DNA of 64,000 bases from Ulota crispa (GCA_963920765.1 OY987242.1:25940002-26004001); one strand, 5' to 3'. Positions 34,354-48,407 are shown, counted from the first letter of the stretch. The notes: generated by a model from the letters alone, not told the origin. Translations and numbers: made by a program.

Positions 34354-35024
34354 TATATAAGTAGAAGATATAACGTCGGTGACAAAACCTCTCATTACGA
34401 ATATGCTTGATACTCTATCCAGTACCATAAAAAAACATAACGAGTCACATTAATAGCTGCTCTACACTAAATAACTAAACCGAAGAAGACGAAGCCTTCA
34501 GTCTCCGCCGGCGGGGTTGTCGTGAACTGCGCCACTGTTGAGGTAGCCTCGAGGACATGGTCATCGGGCTATGGCCGCTACACAAATCTCATACTATTGT
34601 CGCTCTTGACGATTTCCGAAACACTCCAGTTCAATCGTTGCATTGCACAACACTCGCAAAAAGCTTACATAAATTTTTATAGCCAGAGTTTGTCATTTTT
34701 GCTCGAGTATTGATTGTTTTATGAGCCTGCAATCAATCGCAATTTGCTATCTCTCAATACCTACATTTGTGATTGGAAGGAGTTTGCAGAGTTCAGGAAT
34801 CATATGAGAAGTATTGATTGCAGAGACATGTGGAGAATTGGAGTAGTAGGGGTTTGAGATAAAGAGTTTTTTGCTTTTTATGTAAATTTTCTTTCATCTT
34901 AAACTTTGGAAAGCGGAGTTTTGTGATTGCCGTCGCACGGGGATATGCTTGTCGTCAATTGTAATTTGCAAGCTGTCGGAATAGACTTGTGTTTGTTATT
35001 GTGATCGTTGTTGCGCTTTTTCTG
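34354..35024 (+). promoter_or_regulatory. Probable promoter and 5' leader of the PMT gene
   Basis: TATATAAG at 34354-34361 overlaps the right TA flank of the Stowaway element. Downstream the DNA becomes less AT-rich (CCGCCGGCGGGG near 34507) and free of long repeats up to the start at 35025. Inference from position and composition only. Confidence 0.35.
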
Positions 35025-38000
35025 ATGTCTGGTCGTCATAGTAGTTCGAGATCGCGAGGCGGCCGTAGTAGTAGCGATGGAATCGCCCGGAGTAGTAGGC
35101 GTCTGGTTTTGATCCTGGCGTGCACAATGGCGGGCATTGTGTTTCTGCTCTCGTTTCAGCGGAGCTCTTTCTTCCGCTGGCATCAGGATAAAACCCTGAC
35201 GCACGCTGATTGGACTGTGACGGAGGAGCCTTTGATTGTGAGCGTGGGAGATGCTGGTGGCGAAGATTTAAAAAAGGACGTGATTGAGAATAAAGGAGAT
35301 GGAAAAGAAGAGGAGAAAGAAGATGTAGAGGTTAAGGAAAGAATGGAAGAGGCAGAGGATAAAGAAGACGAGGGCGTTGGAGCACAGTTTGAAAGCTTGG
35401 CATTAGGCAATGAAGCAGCTGTTGGTCACGAAGAAGAGGCGCTTGAAGAGGAGGCACTAAGCGACCATGACATGCTCCAAGTAACGTTGAAATCATTTCC
35501 TGTAAGTTTGGTCGAAACCTGAGCTTCTTATTAATTAAAGCGCTGAGTATAATTTCTTTATTAGAATGGTTAGATTTTGAAATGTTCTTATCAAATCAAA
35601 GACGATTCAACGCACGATTTGGATACCGTGTGAAAAAATTATGATTGATCAAAGTAGCTGGTCTAAAACTGGCATGAATTCTAATGTTGCAGTGGTGTAC
35701 ATTTCCAATCAATACGTACTCCTTGTGTGCAAGATTTTGGAGTTTTGCATTGAGCTAGGTTTTGCAATTAGGTTAATTTCATTTGTTCGAGAAAGAATGA
35801 GACGTTGGAGTTCTTTGAAGCGCTTCCTGTAGTATTTTGAGTTCAATATTTGATAAAAGCTGCCTTTTTCACATACTACTCATCATGATTTTGAATTTTC
35901 AGCCTTCGCATACATGCCTCATGGTTCGAAAGTTGCAAAGTCTTGGGGCTCACATGAGTGTTGACATTGCTATTTCTCACATCACTTTTAGTGTTCTGAT
36001 TGACTTTGGTGCTACTGTGGAAAGTTTGCAAGCCGGGCACTACTCAAGGATTTGCTGTTGTGTTCACTTGCCTAAGTTTTGAAATTCTGAATTAGCTTCA
36101 GATGTTGGAACTGAGGCAAGAGTCTGCAGGTCTGTGATTCTCGATACACAGAATTGGTTCCCTGCTTGGACAGGAATCTAAACCATCGAATGAAATTGAA
36201 GCTGAATTTGTCATTGATGGAACACTATGAGCGACATTGTCCGTCGGCGGATCTCCGGCTCAATTGTCTCATTCCACCTCCTCCAAATTATAAGGTACTT
36301 TTATCCCGTCAGCGTTTATGCAATTTTCTCATTTTTGAAGGTCATTTTAATCTCCTTCTCTTTTTTTTGTTTATTTGTTTCCTTTTAGAACCTTTAGATT
36401 GTACTGTTACCAAATGAAGCGTGTTTTGGACGTTTTATTGTCAAATTGCATACTCTCCATATAATATGGAAGACAGCTGTGCACACTTCTTCTGAATTGA
36501 CTCATTGCTTACAACGGAGAGCAGGTGCCTATTACATGGCCGAAGAGCAGGGATGAAGTTTGGCAAGCGAACGTGCCACACACTTTCCTTGCTACTGAGA
36601 AGTCCGATCAACATTGGATGGTTGTCCAAGGAGAAAAAGTGAGCTTTCCAGGGGGTGGTACTCATTTTCCAGATGGTGCGGACAAGTACATTGCCCATAT
36701 TGCTAAGGTGATCGTCTACTTATACTTTCCTAGTAGTGGCTCCTTAGCATCAAAGGCGCAACATGGCCACACTCTCCTGAATTAGAGCTGAATGATCATG
36801 GTGTGCAATGCATTTAGTTAGAATGCATAATAACCATCAGGGAGGGACGTAATCCCATCCCCTATCAGTTGGTGTAATTGATGTAAGCATGATTTGGTTA
36901 AATGTCTGGGTCGCTCATCTTTGAATGGAAATGGGGTTGTCTATTGTCACTTGTCGTAATCTACAACCTGCCACTTTAAAGTTGCATAAGAAATTCATAT
37001 ACAAGGATAGAGATTTTATATCAACAGATTTAGCTCTTGTGCCCAAAGATCTGTCCACGGTTCTTTACATTATTGAAGATCGCAATCCACATATCTTGAA
37101 ATGGTTATAGTAGCAGATCCTCTACCTCACTTACTTCGAGTTGGAGCTGGTAATCATATGACGAGCAATATGCTGTGTAGGTTCTGCATAATTTTTGGAA
37201 TGTTCTGCTCTCATTGACTTTGAGAAACTGCCTTTATGTTCTTCTGAAAGTGTCCAAGGTGTAGCTACAGACATTTGAAAGACACCAAGTCTTTCAGTCA
37301 CAAATTTAGCACTCAATCTAATCTTAAACTTTTTGAAATAATGAAGGTTTGTACTGAGTTGTTTCTGAACAGATGCTCAAGAACAAGGATGGCAATCTGA
37401 GCAGTGGTGGCAAGATCAGGACGGTCTTCGACGTTGGATGTGGGGTGGCAAGTTTTGGGGCTTACCTATTGCCAATGGACATCCTAGCGATGTCTTTAGC
37501 CCCGAATGACGTTCATCAGAACCAAATACAATTTGCATTGGAGAGAGGTATCCCTGCAACATTGGGAGTCTTGGGCACGATGCGGCTTCCGTATCCAAGC
37601 AAAGCATTTGACCTGGCCCATTGTTCCCGTTGCCGAATCGACTGGAGAGAGCGGGATGGAATTCTGTTACTGGAAATTGACCGAATTCTGAGACCCGGAG
37701 GCTACTTTGTCTGGTCGTCTCCTGCCGTATATCGAGATGATCCGGCGGAGAAGCAGGAATGGACAGAGATGGTCGATCTCGTCAGCAGGATGTGTTGGAC
37801 GATTGCCGCCAAAAGGGATCAAACTGTCGTCTGGGCGAAGCCCGTCACTAATGAATGCTACGAGAAACGACCTCCTGGAACTTGGCCTCCGTTGTGTAGC
37901 ATCGCCAACGACGCGGACACCGGCTGGGAGGAGCCTATGAAGATCTGTATAACTCCTGTGACATCCCGTGAGCATTTGTAGCACCATTAATCCTTGTATG

Positions 38001-39465
38001 TTTTTTTCGATTGCGTTGTATGAATGGGAGTCCAGTGCATCTGACTACTTCATGCTCTGTTGCAGAAAGCAGACCTGAGAGAATTTTTTTGTCGCCGTGG
38101 CCACAACGCATGAACAGCCCTCCTTCCAGGCTGAAGGAGCTAGGATTCAACGACAAAACCTTCGTAGATGACACGGTACCGGCAACCATTCTTTTATGAG
38201 TTTCGTTCATGGTCATATTCGCTTGAATGGCATGTTTCAATTCACCGACATTGTAATATTTGAGCTCACAGAGCCCTTAAAACCATGACTTGGGATTTCC
38301 AAGTGATTGCCTGGAAACGCTCCAGTTTCTTGAAATCTCGTCATTTTTACGAATATAACAATGTTTCCTGTTGTCGTCACCCCCCTTGTTTTGTTTCTCC
38401 TTTTTCGGCCCCTGGGCTGTGGCAGTAGTTCGTGGCGTTGTGCAGTATCGGTATTTTTGTTATACCTTTTGCTTTTTATTTTACAAATAGGGTCAAGCTG
38501 TGAGGAAATCTTGAAATAAAATCATGGAATAATGCACAGTAAGTTTCCTGGCTGGTATTAGTAGCTAACTATGTCTTTTTATATCTGTGCCCTGTAGATT
38601 GCATGGAAGAAGAGAGTGGACCTTTACATGCAGAAGCTGAGAGCAGCCAACCAAGTGGAAGATGACAGTTTTCGGAACGTAATGGACATGAAAGCGAACT
38701 TCGGCGGGTTTGCCGCCGCGCTTCAAGAGATGGAACGGCCAGTGTGGGTCATGAACGTGGTTCCTATTTCTGGACCAAGCACTCTGAAAATCGTCTATGA
38801 CCGTGGTTTCATTGGTTCCTATCACGATTGGTATGGTTCCATCTAGTCTCGTTATTTCAAGTAGCCACTCACATCTCATTCGTTCTGTCATGAATTGATC
38901 TGGACATTCAGTTCTCTTATAGAGTCTTTTTATTTATTTTGTGACTCTGCAAGTGATTGCTGTATACTTGAGCAGGCCTCCGTGTGATCATTGTGACCTC
39001 CCCATGAATCATGGGAAAGATTTTCATCATGCTTTCTGAAGCAACACAGCTTTACTGAAACCCTGTTTTCAGCTGTATACACCTTGATTGAATAAGTCCT
39101 GCTGAATGCTAACCAAGCTAACAATCTTGTAATGATCCCATGTGACTTGCAGGTGCGAGGCATATTCAACATATCCACGGACATATGACTTGTTGCATGC
39201 CTGGAATGTGTTCTCCGATGTCTACAACCATGACTGCAGCCCAATAGATCTGCTCCTTGAGATGGACAGGCTCTTACGTCCACAGGGGGTTGTCATTATA
39301 CGTGACTTAGGCTCTCTTATCGATCAAGTCAGGACACACTTGAATGCATTGCACTGGAATTTGTGGTCTGTTGTCTTTGATGCTGAAAAAGATGCAATTT
39401 CAGATCGGGACGAGAAAATCTTAATTGCTCGGAAGCGGCTATGGCAACCGGAGGATATCTTATAG
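35025..39465 (+). CDS. PMT-type (DUF248) putative methyltransferase, PMT1/3/8-like, 7 exons, 691 aa
   Basis: Exons: 35025-35501, 36130-36294, 36525-36707, 37373-37967, 38066-38175, 38598-38830 and 39153-39465. All introns are GT-AG, phases agree and the CDS is 2076 nt. The N-terminus is basic, with one signal-anchor helix (about residues 27-45) and then an acidic Glu/Lys/Asp stalk (about 75-155): a type II Golgi membrane protein. The methyltransferase region follows: VCDSRYTELVPCLDRNL, HYERHCP, FPGGGTHFPDGADKYI, the SAM-binding motif FDVGCGVASFGAYL near 294, LAHCSRCRIDW, LRPGGYF and STYPRTYDLLHAW near 590. This pattern is closest to the Arabidopsis PMT1/PMT3/PMT8 group; relatives such as QUA2 act in pectin methylation, so a cell-wall polysaccharide substrate is likely but not shown. 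An in-frame ATG at 34989 would add 12 hydrophobic residues; 35025 (MSGRH) fits the family better. Confidence 0.93.
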
Positions 39466-40706
39466 ATCTGTCCACGCTTACATGCCTCCAAATCCGGCAA
39501 AGAATAGAATGATGGAGCTTGCAAGGCTTAGGTACATGTATTGACCAAATTTTTTTGATGTCTGCATGGCTGAATAGGTTGCTAGTTAGGAGGCGCATAC
39601 TTGGTCTTCTGTTTTTTAGGTTAATCCGTTCCGCAGTATGTCATTCCCTGCGAATAATGGACAGCTAGGTTGTCTATATGGTAAAGACTGGAGTTGCTAC
39701 ATTGATGTTCTTCATTGACAGAGCCATTCTGAAAGGGTATGTATGAAGTCCACTATGGATTGGTCCTCACGTGGAAGCTGATTTGATTTAATTAGCTGCT
39801 GATTTCCTCGTTCTGCTATATGTTAAGTGTTACCCTTTCTTTAAGGTCTTGATGTTCAGGAAATATAGACTGATTAACTCTCGGGACGATCTGTTTGAAA
39901 CTGGCTATAAGTTACAGATATCTTAATGTTGTCTTACGGAAGAAAATATGCTACGGAAGTCATTAATAAAAATACTAGATTACTGAACGTCATGGGCTTT
40001 TATAAGCAGCGCATTTTGCTTGTCTATATGTTCAGGAAAGACGAGGTTATCAGAGGAAGGTTGAGCTTATGACTTATACCCATGCTTAGGCAGAGCAAAT
40101 GCAAGATGCTACAGTTACAAAACCCTCTCCATTTGGCAGGATGAGTACCTTACATGGCTGTCGATTTTTGTGAAAGATTAATTCACTCACAATGCATTGT
40201 CTTCTGAGTGCCACCGAAATAGATGCCAATGGTTTAGAGTTTTATGTATGTTCATAGTATAAGGGATTGTTGAAATTATGATTTATGTTTAGATTTAATA
40301 ATTGATTGGTATTGTTAGTAGTTGTTAATATGGTAATTAACAGATATCAATGGTTTGTATAAATCATATTTCAAAGTATTATTTATCAAACTTTGAATGA
40401 GTTTATCTTTTTGGCATTCAAGCAATACATAACATGTCATATTTCCATGAGGGTTTCTTCTTTCAAATTGCTAGTAGAAACACAGGTTGCGCAAGTGTAA
40501 CATGTCACTTTTTGACGAGTTCCATCAAGTGTGGGTCTTAAGGCTTGGTCTATAAGGTTGAAAAACCTAAAACTAACACAAGTCTTTCTCCGACATCTAA
40601 ATAGAAACCTAAATGTAAGCAGTGCTGTACCCAAACATATACCCAAACCAGACATGCAGGCACCCATACTAGACATGCAAGTCAAAGTAAGGGAACACAA
40701 ATTGTG

Positions 40707-40966
40707 TAAAACATGATATTCATTAAATTAGGAAAATGCGATTCCCAAGTTGTACTTCACCTAAAACCAAAAAAGTCACCATAAACCAAATTTGAAAGTA
40801 TTAGATTTAGTTTGAGCCACTAAGATTTTTTCCCTCCTAAATTCCTCCTCTTAAGTGAGGGCACGTGTACCAAAAAAAGGCTGGAGCTCGGTTTAAGGTG
40901 ATCACTTTAAACCTTCAAAAGTCCCAAAATCTACTTTTTTTCCCAATTTAATGAATATCATGTTGT
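40707..40966. mobile_element. MITE family G (copy 2)
   Basis: Ends ACATGATATTCATTAAATTA and TTTAATGAATATCATGTTG. The centre has GAGCCACTAAGATT and GTGAGGGCACGTGTACCAAA, the inverse of the centre of the copy at 48144, so the two are inserted in opposite orientations. Confidence 0.82.
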
Positions 40967-43235
40967 AGGTGATGATTTAGGGTTGCATGTGACACAATCT
41001 TTTTGTTGTTGCTTTTTCGAGGGTCTAGTGTTGACAATGGATCAGTCTAGGGAGTTACCTTCAACAATTTGTAATTTATTCATACAATCTCAATAAATTC
41101 TAGAAACAGATTTGTTTGCATATGTGGCCATTTCCTAACAAGCACATGCCGAGATTCTCAAAAAACCCTCAAAATTACCACATCTAAAGTAAGTGTCAGT
41201 TTTAGGTTCTTCTACCTTACATGCCATGTTTTTATTAGTGAACCCTTTCTTCTAAACCCAATTATCACAAGTGTGGTAAAGACTCTATCCACTTTTAGAA
41301 CACATAATAATTGATTCACAGTTTGGATCCTTGTGTGTTTAGAATCCGCAAATGTGTGCTAAGGTAGGATGCTTGAATTCCGCTTGCAAATTTTGAATAG
41401 TCTGTAGCGTGTAGTGAATTGGTGGAGTGGGTGTTTCTTAAATTGGCCTCTTATAGTCATTAAATGCATGGAAGAAAATGTGTTTTTAATTACAAGAGCC
41501 AATCATTCCCCTTGCTTTTCCAAATCTCTTCACAACTTGCAAGTGAACTGTTCTTGGAAGGTATAGGGTCATAAATAGGGACCTATGACACATGCAGTTT
41601 GAAAATTCATAAAGAATTCAAAAATGCTTCAAAAAATATGAAACGACTTGCGTTACATTTCACATCTATTTTTCTTTGTTTGAAAAATGAAATGAAAATC
41701 CTCCCATTCACGGAAATCCATGAAAAAGGTGGATGAGCCCTTAGATGGGTGGATTTCAAGCCTCCTACCTTATTATAAGCTTTTGAGCACATGTCATGTT
41801 GGAACTCCTCACTATCCCTTGAAAAAGGCCAACCACTCAAATGTGAAAACTTAAAAAAAAAACCCAACCAGACCTTGTCCTGCCAATTTCCCACCCCCCT
41901 TGCAATAGGTTGACAAAAATTAAATAAATAAGGCCCCCTTGTAGTAGATATCATATATCCCACATCATTTGCAAACCAAGCGGATGTTACACAATTACAA
42001 GTAACTTATGGAGCATGCTAAGTTCCCTCCCGATTACCAATCTCAATTCCTTGAACCAATGAAACAATGCCACATGTACCCCTTTCAGTTTTGGTTAAAT
42101 GTGTACCCCTAGTTAATTTTTCTAGTGTACATAATTCTAATTGATTTCTCCTTTTACGCGTGCCCTCACTATGCACTCTATACAATCTAATCTTCCCATC
42201 AAGTCTCTTACAAGGCGTAGAGCGTCACAATTAGTATCCCTCTTGTTCACTAAAGTATCCTGAGCACTTAATTAAGAAGTTTTGTGACAATAAAGCAATC
42301 ATGAACATGTCATTTAGATGTCAGTATGTCACACAAATTGCAACAGAGAAAATCAAGTCTCTTAAAAAAATTAGAATATCAATTTTATGACCATCTAATC
42401 AAGTATGAGTCAATTTTTTTCTTCTAATATACAATGTTTCCTACAATGATACCCTAACTTCAATATAGATGTTTAAATATACAGTAACCATAAGCTAATT
42501 AATAAGTCTTTTATATTATTGTGGCAACAATCATTGTTTATTAGTATTTTATTATCAAATAGAAACTTTCAAACTTTGTAAAACTTTGCAATTTTGAGGA
42601 TGAACATATGGAAATCAAACCCTTCACCGAGGATTTACCAAAGTGACATGCTACATGTTATTAAGAAATACTTTATATAAAAACAAGAGCAAACAACCAC
42701 TTGATTTGTTAAAGCAACAAAAAATATACTCTATAGTTGAAGTATTTTCCATGGATTAGATATACACTTGAGATCCTATGTAGCCAAAATAGATAACATT
42801 TTCCTAATTGTTAGGTGCATTTTCTTTTGTACTTCTTTGAAGTAAATCTAACAAGACTTTGTAAAACCTCATAAACTTGAAAATCATAGAGATAACTTGG
42901 GTGATGTACTTATCTTGAGATTTACATTGTCAAATTTAAAAACAATTAATTATGCTCCCAATTATAATCATTCTTAGGTCCACACCAAAACCATATAAAG
43001 TATCATTATATTTTGTTGTGTTTGACTATGTTTCACATATCAATAGTTGTCTATGTTATAAAGAGTGGGTTGTCTGATTGTCTCATGATATAATTACTCA
43101 ACATGATTTGTTCATCTCATGATATATTTCTCTATTAACATCACAAGTTTTATTAGAGAGGGGAAGGGAGAAGAAAAGGCATCCAAAGGGAGGGTGAGAA
43201 GTCACTTGTATTTCTTTTCTAAAGTCTCTTTTATA

Positions 43236-43292
43236 ACATGAATAATCTCAAATATATGAATAATCTCAAATATATGAATAATCTCAAATATA
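43236..43292 (+). repeat. Three tandem 18-bp units
   Basis: ATGAATAATCTCAAATAT repeated three times. Confidence 0.95.
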
Positions 43293-45147
43293 TAGTATTG
43301 AGTGTCAAGCATTGGGTATCTCTCTATCACCCAAAATTTGAAATTCATGGTAGGTGGATGGAGAGGAAAGGCATGGAAGGTAATTTGAGAAGGAAAGGAA
43401 GAAGAAAAGGTAGAAAAAGGGAGGGTGAAAAGTCACATGAAAAGAGAGACACAAACGAAGCACGTGCAAGGTACACTCATTTCTTGTTTGTAACAAAATG
43501 GGAGCACACTTGACTTTTGAATGGTCACTCCCTTCAAACATTGGCGTAAATCACCAATCTTTTTTGATACAAGAAACTTGTCTTAAAACTCCTTACATTG
43601 ACCTAATGCGCTCTTACAGAATGTGCTCTTGCAAGATGTGTTCTTGCAGCACAATGCCATCGGCCTCCAAGGTTGTACAATATCAAGACAAGGACCTTTC
43701 CAGTTGGTGCTGAAGAGGTGCATTACTTTGAACGTCCGTTTTAACGTTCTGGCCTTGTCGTATCCATTGGGGGCGAGGAGTTGGCTGAGGAAAGGATGAT
43801 CGCTAAATAGGAGCAAGAGAGGCAGAGGACCACCGGAACCTGTGTTACTCAAATCTTTTGTCTCCCCTTGTAAATTGATTCTTGACGTCCTTGGTTCTTC
43901 AACATTAAACCTTGAAGGATATTGCCTACCAAAAGTGTTGTCTGTATTCATACGAGGACCATTTAGTATTTGAAGAAATGGCTCTATGACAAATGTCAAA
44001 AATTCTCCGAAGAATCATGATTGAGCGGTAGTATGTTTATGACTTGGCTTAAAATTTACACCTTTAATGGGGTTCATGTGCTACTCAAATACCCCATATG
44101 TATACAACAGAGGAGGTTATAAACAATACCAGCAACATCCTTTAAGGGTTAAGTTGCGTTTCCAGCAATCTTATGAAACCCGTCGTTTGATAATCAGGAG
44201 CTATGAGGAAAAAATTCTCCATCTTTAGATTTTGATGGATCCATCCTTTCCTAGGGCTCGTTGGAGGTGGGATAATTGAGTTCGTAGTGGTGGGTGGCAT
44301 TTTGCAGGTTGCTTAATATAAAATGTATCACATACGCGCAGAGCGGAGGTACCAGCGCTACTGTTTTTGGGGTACTTGTCCCTGTGCATTTGATTTCTCA
44401 GAGATTCTCCAGCATACAGGCAGGTCAATGTGTCCACGTTGAAAATGTTCAATCATGGGGAGCATGATATGCCCATGTCTTTTGTGTCGTACTATGATGT
44501 TGAAGTTTTTAGGTTTTTCTTCTTAAATAATGCTACTTTGATCCTACTCCCTCTCCATGATTCATCTTTGCATGAAAACTCCTTGAAAATGCAAATATAA
44601 AACATTTAGCGGCACTTAGATATGCCAAAGTAGATAGATAGATTGCTCACTAGAATGGACAATGAAGTGCTTGAAGTGTTCATACCTGCCAAAGAATTCT
44701 GTGTGTGTGACTTTGAAAGTATGAGAATTCTTTTCAGTCATCGTTGGAGATTGCTTGACGTGTGGAACTGGAAAACGCTGAACCCATTCTCGACTTTTAT
44801 GCTGAAGCATTATATTTGTTTGACGAAGCACGGTGGTGGATATGTGAAACTAGTCCTGGTCTCTTGTGCCATAATGGCGTCATTTATGCAGAAAGCCAGA
44901 GAACAGCAATCGCATTCCTTGGATCCTCCTATTATGGAGTGCTCACGAGTGTTAGATATGGAATCGACATTGGCCTTGTCAAGAATATGAAGCTTGCTGG
45001 ACAATCCCTAGGCTTGACCTCATTCGCCAGCAAAATAAAGCTTTCATTACTAGGAAACGCTATAATAATGTGTACAATCCTCCAGTGTGCTCTTGCACAT
45101 TCTCTAGTTTGACACAACTCAGGAACCAGTAAGACTGTTCTAGAGAA

Positions 45148-47985
45148 ATGGCTGATCCGCCAAAGGAGGTACTAGAAAGGAAATTTAGTGGGGAGAAGCT
45201 GGAAAGAAAGTCCTCCAGTGGGGAGAAGCTAGAAAGAAAGTCTAGTGGGGAGAAGCTGGAAAGAAAGTCCAGTGGGGAGAAGTTAGAAAGAAAATCCAGC
45301 AGAGAGCTGCCTAAAAGAGAGCCTGGAGAGAAACCTCACCTGCCTGTCTGCTACCTCTGTAAACGAGAATTCGGCAGCCAGAGGTAGTTATCCATCTTCA
45401 CATTGGAACTAGCTTGATAGAGCAACACTAATTTTAACAATGATTTCAATACGTTAGATTGTTTCAGGAACTTTTAGATATTATCATAAAGAGAAGTGTA
45501 CATTGGTGCATATGGAGGTGTCCTATGGGGCCTCCATGTCATTGTTCATTGGAAAACCTCATGGACTATTGATAAGATTCTCTTTATGACGTTGTCTAAA
45601 AGTTTTTGAAACAGCCTTAAAATACAACTGGCAAAGGTTAGAATACTAGCTCTAATACAAATAATGGGGAGCGCAGCATACCTATCCATATCAAACAGTG
45701 CCAGAGGAAATGGCTGCAGGAACAAGAGAAGCTGCCGGAGCACGAACGTCGTCCCTTGCCACAACCTCCTTATGATGAGGAGCCCATTAAGACTGGTGGT
45801 CCTCCACAAGAAGACAACTTCAGCTCCGAGTGAGTTTGAGTATGCCCTTGTATTGCATTACATAATCTGCCTACATGGTTTTTTCTAACAGATCAGGCAA
45901 CCATCTTATATGTTCTGAATAATAAAATTTTATTGATGCTATGCCAAATGATTAACCACAGTAAAAAGAAACATTAAAGAACTTCTCAACAAAACTGATA
46001 ACTGCTCTAATTATGCCAAGGTAGTCGCTCTAAAACCGTCACTTTAAGGGCTGTTCTGCATTTTCATGGGCTTTTCAAGACATGAAGATTTTCTGCCTAA
46101 TTTTCCGTCAAAGAGAAATGGATGCTAAATGTAACCCAATTTTTTCCATATTTTTTGAAGCATTATTGAATTGTTGATGAATTTTCAAAGTTTTTTATAG
46201 TAGGCACCTATCTGTGACCCTAGGTCTCCCATGAAGCGTTCCCTTGCAACTTGTAAAGAGATCAAGTGAATAGAGAAGTATGATTGGATCTTGTGATAAA
46301 ATACACCTTTTTTTTTAGACTAAGAAGGGTCCATTCAAGAACCATCTCGTATCCATTCTTAGATTAGCTATGGAACGCTTTAAAAGTGAGGGTCGCAGTA
46401 AGAGCCGGCTACCTTATTCTCCACTAAAAATGAAAAGAGCAAGACATAACCACTTGGCCAATTTGATGCAGAGCCCGATCTGCAACGGAGGCAAGTTTGA
46501 CACAATGCCCTCATTGCCAACGGCAATTTGTTCCCAGGGCCCTTCAACATCACTCTGGCTTTTGCACTGAGGCAAATCCTGGCAAGCCGGCTGGAAGTGG
46601 CCTCACTCCCATGTCCCTTACCAACAGGCTGGTTCCTGGTGAAATTGCAGGATCCCAGCACGGAAAAGCAAGTGGGTACATAACATTCTTTAGCCATTGA
46701 AGCACTGCACCGTTTTTTATATTCAAAGTATTGTCCCTACTTAGTTTACAGCCAGTCATGTGCAACTATGAGCATCTTTGCTTATGACATTTTCTTTTTG
46801 ACATCCTTCAATGTTCCTCTTATTATACTTATTTGCTCTCAATCCTCTATAATGACACATCTAATGTTTCCATATTCCGTATATGTTCTCATAATCTATC
46901 ATGTTATGTACATATCTCTTTGGATAACTTCCATATGTCAAATTGTGAACATGCATGAGTGTCAATGAAAGCCCATTTGTTCCTCATTATTGAGCATATT
47001 TCTAAGAGTCACAAGTCCTCCCAGCAGAATGTTATGTAACCAATCAGCTTCATTTTGGAATAGCTTTATTTCTCTTCTAATCCTGACAGTTGAGTTCTGC
47101 AAATCCATCTATATTGGACACTTGTGGCTGAGATTGATTGGCGACCATGTTCCTTCTCCTATTGAGCCCGCAACAAGTTATAAGCATGTAGTTTGTGAGG
47201 TTAATGAGTTCACGGAGCTCAATTTGGGGTGGCACAGGTGAAAAACCTCCAAAAATCACCAAGAAGATTGGTTTGTTCACTAATTGGAAGTTGCTGGAGA
47301 AACAAAGATCGGGTGATCTCTCACCTGGCCTCAAGGTGAGATCTCAGTTGTGTCCATTTCCATTCTTTCAAAAAATTGTTGTAAATGGGAGAAGAATAGC
47401 TTGTCCAAGGTGAACTAAGGCACGTGTTGAACCTTACAACTGCAGGATCATTCACAGGGTCAATGCTCAGAGTCAAGTGATGCTTGTGATTCTTGCGGGA
47501 CTTGTGATCGACCGGACTCCAATTTTTGTTCTTTATGTGGGAAAAAGAGATCAGGTACTGAAACTAAGAATCGCTTTACCTTGTATTTACCAAGAGTAAT
47601 CTCATATTCTATTGTAAAAGATTTTATCACCTAATCTTTGCATACTTTTTGACATGCATACTTTGCAATCTAGTTTTAGTGATCTAAGTAAAGAAAATAA
47701 ATCTTATGTAAATATCTTGCTATGTAATTCATTAACAGACCGATCGTTATCGTAGGAGCCCAGCTTTCACCAAGTAGCCCAAAAAATCCCAAGGCTGAAC
47801 CCCAAGATGTGGTCATTGCATGGGTTGGGAAAAGTCCGAACAGTACCAAGGAAGGAAAACCCCCAGTTGAGGCCATTGCGATGACAAATCAGGACAAAGT
47901 TATTGTCGATTGCAGCAATTCCCCTGTGGAAATTGTTATACAAGTGAAGCCAACGAGTGCTACTCCCAACAGAACAGCATCATAG
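45148..47985 (+). CDS. ZC2HC1 (FAM164)-like zinc-finger protein, 6 exons, 349 aa
   Basis: Exons: 45148-45383, 45677-45829, 46472-46675, 47218-47335, 47446-47554 and 47756-47985, with consistent phases and 1050 nt in total. There are two C2HC fingers: C68-x2-C71-x11-H83-x3-C87 with IPIHIKQCQRKW, and C142-x2-C145-x10-H156-x3-C160 (CPHCQRQFVPRALQHH). The linker PEHERRPLPQPP is typical of ZC2HC1A/FAM164 proteins. Exon 5 adds a Cys-rich knot (C244, C251, C254, C257, C265, C268), probably a small zinc ribbon. The N-terminus holds tandem copies of SGEKLERKS. The exon 4 acceptor (47217) was chosen because it keeps phase and is the weakest junction. Molecular function is unknown; the family is widespread in organisms with cilia or flagella, so a link to motile sperm is possible (inference). 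Confidence 0.85.
45170..45312 (+). repeat. In-frame 27-bp repeat coding SGEKLERKS
   Basis: Four near-identical copies of a 24-30 bp unit, each coding SGEKLERKS or SSGEKLERKS, plus a weaker first copy, lie in exon 1 of the zinc-finger gene. The peptide is charged and probably helical or disordered. Because the unit is a multiple of three, copy number could vary without breaking the frame. Confidence 0.9.
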
Positions 47986-48143
47986 GTTTATACTTAATGG
48001 TTGGCTTATTGCAATGAGTCTCATGAGTGTTATTCTGTTATACACCAACATCTCGATTTAGTTCAAATTAATGCAACCTCTAGTAGAACCTCTTTAGAAC
48101 CAAAGTTAGCTCAGTGCCACTAGGTAAGGCACGAGCAATATTC

Positions 48144-48407
48144 GGCAAAACGCGATATTCGTTAAATTGGGAAAAATAGTACATTTTGCGACTTTTGAAG
48201 ATTTTAGGTGATCGGCTAAAACTGAGCTCACGATGTTTTTTTGGTACACGTGCCCTCACTTGAGAGGAAGAATTTGCGAGGGAAAGAATCTTAGTGGCTC
48301 AGATTGAATCTGATACCTTCCAATTTGGTTTAAGATAATTGTTTGGGTTTAAGGTGGAGTACAAAATGGTACCTTTATTTTTCCCAATTTAATAAATATC
48401 ACGTTGC
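48144..48407. mobile_element. MITE family G (copy 3)
   Basis: Ends ACGCGATATTCGTTAAATTG and AATTTAATAAATATCACGTT. It lies about 160 bp past the zinc-finger gene stop and may supply its 3' end region. Confidence 0.82.

Larger units (their letters stand above)
39466..45147. other. Intergenic region between the PMT and zinc-finger genes
   Basis: 39466-40100 may be PMT 3'UTR. A MITE lies at 40707. 41000-43200 is AT-rich. 43500-44460 and 44640-45112 have composition near that of genes and frames up to 138 aa, but no domain that I know; the last part is probably the 5' region of the zinc-finger gene. Confidence 0.45.

Noticed and set aside
43583-43999. 138-aa minus-strand frame
   Set aside because: No recognisable domain and no neighbouring exons with matching phase.
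44643-45112. Overlapping frames of about 115 aa just before the zinc-finger gene
   Set aside because: Two frames are open at once and neither matches a known family; more likely the 5' region of the zinc-finger gene or an unrecognised relic.
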